Of a stretch of DNA of 64,000 bases, positions 28,601-37,600 are shown one piece after another; positions within the stretch are counted from its first letter, which is position 1, and each line of letters begins with the position of its first letter. The notes under the pieces were generated by a model. The model saw nothing but the letters and a program-made list of their open reading frames with translations, did not search any database and was not told the DNA's origin. Both the position numbers and the translations under genes were made by a program. Source of the DNA: Marthasterias glacialis (Eukaryota > Echinodermata > Asteroidea > Forcipulatida > Asteriidae); NCBI GenBank assembly GCA_911728455.2, contig OU452225.1:8220106-8284105 (forward strand). The letters run 5' to 3'.

Positions 28601-31600
28601 TCGGTTCAGATTTCCGTTTTTAATTTGAACTGAAACAGGATCTTGAATAGAAGCCGTTGCGTTACTCAGAACCTACCCAACGGGGTCCATTCAGGCGTTA
28701 ATACAGGCTTATGTAAAAGCCTTCACAGGAGTCCTACATGATTTTTAAATAACCGCGATGATAAACAGGATAATCAATTAACAGTTTTGCATGCATGCAT
28801 TTGTTTAAATGACGCTTTATGCAGACGAATGGTATAATAAATGCCCCTAAAAGGGTAAGCAACAATTTTTGTCTTTGCCAAATTTTGTACATTGTAACAT
28901 ACATGTATCCTGTGCACAATACAGGGTACCACTTTTCATCTGTCACGTTTGCAGTTTTTCACATTTTGCATTTTTTTTTTATGTTCATACCTCCTCCCCT
29001 CCCATCCCCCCACCATTTGAAATCTTGACTTTTGATATTGAAATTTAACGGAATAAAACTAATTTTCTATTTACATGCAGACAATGTATTTGTTTTTAAC
29101 TCCACGCCATGTTATCTTACAACCGGCATATCAAGAACACTGAAGAGGGGCTTCTTTATGAACAATGCAAGCGAAATTACAGCTCAGGTTGACCAGAAAT
29201 GACCCCTAGAAAAAAATGGTGCACCCTTTAAGCCCCCCCCCCCCTAAAATGTTGCATGCAGTTTCTAGTTTCACCGCTGCCTGTAAGTGGCAAATGGAGA
29301 TCGTAAGCGCAGAATTCCATGGTACGCAGAGCCCTGGGCCCAATTTCATAAAGATTGTAAGCACGAAAACTAGCTAAGCACAGGAAAATATTGCCGAGCA
29401 GAAATAGGTTACCAGCCGAAAATCCACAAAGTTTACATTATTGTGACTGGTGCCCTACTCATTTTTTTGCTAAGCAAAGAAATTTGCTAAGCAGTATTTT
29501 CTGCTTAACAGCTTTATGAAATTGGGCCCGCGTGTGAACATAAAAACACTCAACTGCAGTTGCTCAAAAACCATGGTGATCTGTTGGCCAAATTTTGATA
29601 GGAAGACAGATTTTCAAAAACTACACATTCTTTAAGGTGATCCTATTTCTTTCTAAGTCTTACAAATAATAGTTTCCTTCACAAAAAAAATGAATCTACT
29701 GAATTTTGAGTTGCAAGGTTTTTCTGACCGTTTCTTTGTGCGTGTGTGTATGCTGAAAATCTTGCCAAGACTTCACTTGGGCTAAAAATATTTTCAGGTC
29801 TACACTTAACCCAATTAAATAATAGAATTATGTGTACATCTTCTAGGTTAATAAAAAATAAATATATTGAATCCATTAGGCTCTCTTGGGGAGCACTCAC
29901 CATACGTGGTCTTTTCCAGGTCTGACTTTTCAATGGGTTGTTCCTGCCAGATGTGCGCTCCGTCTTGATTAAGGATGTGGCATAGATGGGTAGCGTCGAT
30001 ACCGCTTGTTGACGTCTCCTCAGACTCGCATCTATCAAAACAAACCAAATGTTCTTAATGACGACTGCAAAATACTTCTTAAATAGGAGCTGGAGCGTCA
30101 AACAAATCATTATGTTTGGACAGCATGGGCAGTGGCGTAGCCACGGGGGGGGGGGGGGGGGGGGGCCTGGGGAAGCACCTGCTCCCCCATAAATTCTCAG
30201 TGCCCACCCCAGGTGGCCCACATTAAAAAAATCTACATACATGTAATTCATTGAAAAACATGGACACTGAGCCCCCACCCACCTGTGTAAATCTGTGAAC
30301 GTTTCTTTTTTCAATCTCACCAATACTGTACACGACCCTTAACAGGGGGCTCTTCTCTTGAAAAAAATTGTTGTACATCATTGTTTTTGGAGAGTAAATT
30401 CATTCCTATCCACAAGTTTTCGATTAAAAAAAACTGTTTAAATTTCCTCCAGAAAAGAGGTCAGGTTTTATTTTATTTTTAATAATGATAAAAATAATTG
30501 AAGAAAAAAAAATGGTATGTTTTGTCAGAAATGTTGTGCACAATCATACATGTACATGTATCTGCAGGCTTATTTTGATTGCGACAATCAAAATAAGCAG
30601 CAGCAAATTTGCCATGTGAAACATGACGTCATTGGATGTCAAGAAAAAAATGGGCTGGTACATTCTGAGGAGGAGTCTTTTTGTCAGTTAAAAAGGTCAA
30701 CTTCAATGCCGTTCAAATAAAATGTGGTGATTGATAAACAATCATTAGAATCAACACTTTATAATCCCCCCCCCAAAAAAAATGGTATTGCAAAACGTCG
30801 CATACTGACACCCAACTTCCTGGAGTAACCCAAATAGCATTATAACAAGACCAATAAATGTGCATAAACTTCAGCGACCTGACACCTAACATTGCAAGTG
30901 GAATTTCTGTAGGTACTGGCCCATCTGACTGGTTGTTTTGTCTCTTGTGTTTGCTCTGTTGCCAATTAATGCAATTGCATCTTCACTAACAATGAAACAG
31001 ACCCCTTGCGTATGTCGTCACAAGCTCAAACAGCGCCCTCAGTGAGGTCAAAGGAAGACCTCTCACTGGCTGATAGTTGTGCGTGCCCCCCTTCCCCCCA
31101 CACGTGTTTCCGTTGTTTGTCCTCAGTGATGGTGAGTGACGTATGCAAGGTTTTTACAAATTGTACGTGTACCAATGGTTTAAAATGCCCAGAGACCACT
31201 GGCCAGCCCAAGTCTAGTAGTTTTATCAGTGAGCCAGTACCCCACAACTAAACTAAGCCCTGCAGTCTTGTGTTTATCAGAACACATTTACTGGTTTATT
31301 GGTTTATAACTAGTCTTTACAAGTTCAAACCAGCCCCCTCCTAAAAGAGAAATAAATAGGTAATGGTCTTGTAAAAGTGTTTTCTAGTCCAGTGAAAGTT
31401 TTTTTTGTGGTCTGGTGGGATTTCCTGGTACCTTCTGAGTGTTCCAAGTTCTTTTTGCTTCACTAAAATAATTTTCCTGTGGATGCAATAATCTACATGT
31501 ACAAATCCTTGGGAGATGTACATACAAAAGCATCCTGGTACAAAGCATTGATACAAATGAAAGGATATTTACACAGGAACGGAGAATGAGCAATTAATGC

Positions 31601-34600
31601 AACATTAAACAGTCCTCTGTAAAATGCTGACGAGCACCCCCCAGTCAATAATTGGTTGTGTTACCGTTGAACGACAAATGGAATGCTGTGAAATGAAGCT
31701 GAAATAACATCTAGACGGCATTTGCGCGTTTCCGTAGTGATGGGAGAAAAAGCTTTAATCATGTTTAATCAAGTGTACACTGGATGCGTGAGTGAGCATA
31801 AAAATATGCGTCTACATGTGGGTTCATACAGTAGAGCATTTGAAACATGAGATATGATCCCTACTTCGTACACGCTTATGTTCAGACGTATATTTTGCTT
31901 CTGAAGAATCAACTGATCAAGGTTGATGTCTTATTCATACAAAAAAAATATGATACTGTAATAAATCCAACATACAATCCTACATACATGTATGGATCCA
32001 TTTCGATATTAAAAATAGCTAAAAAAATAATGCAGCAAATAAAATGGAAAGAGATTCAGGTGTTGACACAACAGAAAAATGTCTGTTGAAAAAAAATGTA
32101 GAAATAAAAAGATCTTGAAACCATGCTCTGATGGTATATTACCCCTGTCATTGGGCAAATTCTTTTTGTTCTTTAATCAAATTAACAAACCAATCAATTT
32201 TGTTTAGTTTGCTCATTATTCATTTATTTTTTCATTTTTTTCATGTTTTTTTTTCCAGATTTGTTAAAACCAATCGGCCGATCATCACTGAGCATGCTCA
32301 GTTTTCTCATGGTTTAGAATGCAGAGATCAAGGCTTTTGAATCCCACCTAAATGATCTTTTGAATTTTGCTCCTGCAGGACTTGGAAAGCACCGAGTACA
32401 CAGAGCTTATAACATATCAATGTAAGGGTAAAACCACACTAATATTTTTAATCCATTTTTATCGAATCAATAAAAAATCAAACTTTTTAGTTTTTAAATG
32501 AAGTACATTATGTACATGTACTTGGTTCATTGTTCACTTAATACAAGATTGGAAAAGCTAATAGTGCAGCGTTCTTACTTTGTGTGTTTCAATTAACACA
32601 TGTAGGATGAAAAAACAAACCTGTGAAAATTTGGGCTCAATCCGTCGTCTGAGTCAGGAGAAAATAGTGAAAAACCATGCACACTTTTCAGCATGTATTG
32701 TAAACACATTGTCCATACTTTTGATTGTTTCAACCGAAATCAGCTGTTGCGTTTTTTTTAGGTTTTCAGATACAGTTTTCTTGAATATGACAGCAATTCA
32801 GAGGGAACTATTTGACAGAAAAAATTGATCTAGTATTAACTTCATAAACAGTAAGCTTTCAGACTGAAACTAAACAAGGATGTTTTCTATCCTTACCAAT
32901 CCTGTACAGTACCTTTAAGGAAAACAAGAAACATTTTTCATGTTTAATGTTTACACAAAATGTGAGTTCAAAGAGGGGCTCGAAGGTCAAATTCAGTTTT
33001 GTGAGGCACTCATTTTCCAAAAAATACAGTCCTTAGGAAAGTGGGGGAAAAAAATGCGAGTCTCTAACTCACTTTAAAAATGGTGTAGAATTACGTTTTA
33101 TTTGATACTCTTTCCGAGCAAAATCTGAAACATGACATCATTTGATATCGAAAACAATTTAATGGGTCTGTACGTTCCAAAGAGGAATGTTTGCATCCGT
33201 AAAGGTCAAATTCAATGCCGTTTTGATTGAATGTCATCAAAACTCGGGAATGAACTAAAAAACATTTCCTGAATCAAAACGTACAGACCCGTATAATTTG
33301 AAATGTGACGTCAATGGATGTTTTCGGATGTTGATAAAATTCACAGCTGAAGGGTATCAACTACAATAACATCTTACACCATTTTAACTTGAGGTTAGAG
33401 AATTGTAATTATTTTTACACACATTCTTAAGGACTCCTTGTATTGAAAAAAATTTGTGCAATTAAACCTTGGGGCCCCTCTATGAAGTCATTACATGTTG
33501 GGATCTTGTTCAGCAAATTTTTACATTTTAAATCCACATATCTTTCCCCTTAGGCACTCTTCAATATTAATTTCTCTGAGGTTTTATTTGACAGAGGCGG
33601 ATCATAGAAGTACAACCAGTTGAATTTAATTATTAATAGTGACTGATCTGAAAAATTTAATTTCCCATTACCGTTTTTAGTTTCCAGAAGCTTGTAATTT
33701 AAAAATTATTAAAAAAAAAAAATTGTGCTTGTTAAATATTGAAATAAACGTTTTTGAAAATGAAAAATGATTACCCCCACCCCCCCCCCCCCCCCCACAA
33801 AGAAAAGGAAATAAAATTATAGTAAAACTTGAGGTTACAACTGTGTGAAGAATCTCTTTTGGACAAGGTTTTGGCCTTGAGAAGACGCATCGGTATTGTC
33901 TCGACAATTCAAAACTCTAATCATCTTCAGGAGAAATTTGTAATAGACCTTCGACGTCACTATGAGCCTTTAGTACAGAGGTCAAAACAGCTTCAGCGCA
34001 TGTTCAATGCTACGTTCGACCTCAAAGATGGCAGCGAATGCATAGGGTCTATTTAGCACACTATCAATCCAAGTAAAGTAAGGATCACTGTAGCACCATG
34101 TGATTTTTTTTTTTTTTTTTTTTTAAAGGCTGGCTCTGAGACAGACACGTTTGTACACTTTACGCTTTCGACCAAAGCGATCTGGTCATCTTTTCCAGAA
34201 GACTCGGAGCACACTGGCCAAAACGTTGAATAAAACATCACCTCTTTTATGAGACAGCTCTGTTCTACTCATAAAACAGCTTATCAAATGGTGCTACCAC
34301 AAACTATACTTAACAATCACTTCCACAATGCATTTATTTAAAACCATCAATCTAATTCTAATATAAATATTATCAATATCGTCAGAATAGAAATAAGAGG
34401 TAGTATTTCACATAAGTGTTCTTGTCAGCAATCTTTTTTTTTAAACATTACAGGATTGGTAAGCATCAATTTTTTTTTTTTTTGTATTAGTATCAGTCTG
34501 AAAGCTAACTGATGATGAACTTCATACCACTAGCAATCTTCCATAGAAATATTTCTGTCTGAAATACTGTCAAACTCGAGAAACTTGAATTTGAAGACCC

Positions 34601-37600
34601 CCATTTTAATTTTGGTTGCAACAATCAAAATTAAGGACAATGTGTTTACATGCTGAAACATGTGCATGGTTTTTCACAATTTTCTCCTGACTCAGATGAC
34701 GGATTGAGCCCAAATTTTCACAAAGTTGTTTTTTTCACGTATATATTGAATCCCACAAAGTAAGAACACTCCACTATCAGCTTTACCAATCCTATATTTT
34801 ACCTCTAAATACAGAATTACATGTACATGGGGAAAAGTCTGTCTATAGTTTGTTCCTTGAAAACTACTTAATAGTGTACTGTAACGTATTGCCTCTACAC
34901 AGTATCTATATTAATTTGTTTAACTTAGTGTTTCAACAGTGTATCTATAATCTATTCAAGGAACAATGTATGGTGTTTGTAAATGTACAAATATTTTACG
35001 GTCAGCTTGCTGGGGGGAATTTTCATGTTTGATGTTATCAATAATGGAAGGGCACAAGATTATGCACCAGACTTATTGTCCGCCTTTCAGTTGACATCAG
35101 GTTGGTCCTTCAATCGGTAATTATCAGTCAATTATTGCATTCCCCTGGGGCCCTCCTTGGTTTCCCACAGCCAGACAGCTACCGGTCTAGTACTGGGCTC
35201 TGTGGTAAAAATCCAGCGTCGTCATCGTTTCAGAAACCGTGCAACTCCATGTCATCAATTATGTGTGCTCTCCATTTTTTCCTCCATCACGCCTGCATCT
35301 ATCTCCATGGCAACCAGAATGGAGACCAAGGATGCCTTGTGTACGACCACCCAAAAACCAATCACCAGTCGATAATTTACCATACAGCGGCATGTCCATA
35401 GGACGCAATTAACTACCAGGCAACAACACATCCATATATCCAGACATGGCTTTGTGTTTATCTATATTATATTGTTTTTGGGGTTTTTTTTTTACGGGAA
35501 AAAGAACAGCTTGATTATGAAGGAAAACTGTCAACAACTTTGATACCTCGACATGATACTGTTGAATGTCCTTATTTATTTTGACACCTGGGTTGGGGGG
35601 GGGTAGGTTTCTCACTTATTTCTGGCCCGTCGAATCAATTGACTACTCCTTGTGTTTATTGATTTTTATCTTCATACCAGGTACCTAGTGATAAAGTTGT
35701 CCTTGAAACACTCTTCTTTTTTTCTAAACTTCATTTTGTTTTTGATCATAGACATCACGGCCATAACTGTTGAGTACAGCGCACATGAGGCATCATGGTG
35801 AGATGTTCTTGTCCGTGGTGTATGCTACGGTTAACTCCTTTTCCTTGTTAAATGTCAGCGTTATACAGGGAAGCCAGTAGCTCATTTCTCCTGAGCCCCC
35901 CAAAATTTTACGTAAAGCATATATGTGACCCGCTCTGCAGAAACGAGTTTGATGTGACAAAAATGTTTGTTTTAGTTATTCCTATGGCTTGAAAGAGCAT
36001 GAGATAAACTTCTAATTGGTGTATGTCAGAGCGACGAAGTGTAATGTGTTGATTTTTTATGGTTTTTTAAAATAATTGATTTTTCACAAATGTGTCTTTT
36101 TGAGAGAAAAAAAAGGTTTTTTAACGTTAAAATGGTTAGTTAACGTGACTCAGAATAGTTGACAAAAATATAAATAAAACAGTTTTAGGATTTAAAATTT
36201 TTATTTATTTCAATGTCATCTCAAATTATACATGTTAAGAAGCAAAAAAAATGAAAAAATGAAAAAATAAATAATTCATTTTTTTTCCTTTTTTTTTTCA
36301 ATCACTGTTTACATGTTTACAAGATATGCAACATCAGACTGATTTCTGCAGAGCAGGTCACACATATGCAAAAAGCTGATTATGTAACACATTCATGCAT
36401 ATCATCATGTGTACAACATTAATGCGAAATCCAGTGTTACAGTTACAATACATTAAAACTACATGTACAGTCTACAATGTACACACCTGTTCTTTATACT
36501 AGCAACAGTTTTTGTTCCAAATCCACACCTTTTCCATCCTTTTCCATATTTTGGTAGCCAAATTGAGTACGCTAAGTAACACAATACAGAAAATGCTTGC
36601 CACGAAACAACTGTCCATGTTTTGACACACACCCATCACGCATATGTACTTGCACTTGTCTGGTTTATGGCCAAGCAATGGACTAGTCTTCGGTATCTCG
36701 CTGCTTTGCATGTTCTACAATACATGCAAGAGCCATCGAACCATAAACACAATGGATTTTGCCTGATCTTGATCCATTGATTCAGTACCGAATACTTTTT
36801 TTGGAGGGATGTAGAAATGTTTCTGGTAGAAATACATCTAGACAAAGTTGAACTGGCACCCTAATAGATGACTGAAAATGCCACGCCTACCTTTGCCCGA
36901 GTAGATTTTTCTTCAGGCTGGTCTTTCCTGCTCCAGCCTGCCCGATGATCATCAACCGTGTGCGATGTACCGCCTTGGTTCCCGAGTTAGCTGCGACTTG
37001 AAAGGCTGCAGTTGCTTCCGGACCTCGGGAGATCACCTCTGAAGGGACGTCATCTTGAACTACAAAAAAAAAAAAAAAAACAGGAATTTTTTTAAAAGAA
37101 ATGTCTAGGATCTGGGAAATTCTTAAAATTGGTTTATAAATCAAATCCGTGTTTCATAAATGATGTTCCAAACAGGTCTGTGAGTGGATCATAAAAAAAA
37201 GCGGAAACAAATATACCTTTAAGAATGGTAATGTGAGTGGAGCTTCGCCAAGCTGAAACTCTTGATAGATGTTCTAAATACTAAAGGCATTCAATCTGAA
37301 TAGTAACGGATATTACGTGCGAAAATCAAACCTACACATTGTGTAGCTTTTTTTTCAGTAAACAAGCTCAAGTTTATGAGGAACTGTGCATCAACTGCCA
37401 TGCTGTCCAAGGCTTCAGCGCGCACACCTGCGACAAGCCTACAACCCACGCCATACATGGGTTTACCGCGCACCAACGACAACATTGCTTAACATTTTTG
37501 GGAATTTTTTTTACTGAGCATGCACAGATAAAAAGTCGAAGTTATCACGCCGCACTATTAGGTTTCGCCAATCAATGGTTCTTCCCCATAGTGTAGCATG

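Larger units (their letters stand above)
24811..29900. other. ROCO intron 3
   Basis: A 5.1 kb intron. It holds repeat A copy 1 (25038-25473), a decayed MITE (26756-26921), a tandem duplication (27180-27540) and a MITE (29336-29529). No coding exon was recognised. Confidence 0.6.
30032..36890. other. ROCO intron 2
   Basis: The largest ROCO intron (6.9 kb). It holds a G-run fragment with CAGTGGCGTAGCCACGGGGG (30130), inverted partners 32600-32740 and 34615-34720, a palindrome (32990-33470), a MITE (35917-36369) and the second copy of the 480-bp duplication (36400-36860). No exon was recognised. Confidence 0.6.

Noticed and set aside
29679-30323. 214-codon minus-strand open frame
   Set aside because: Out of frame with ROCO exon 3, which it overlaps, and it runs through a G-run repeat. 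No domain was seen.
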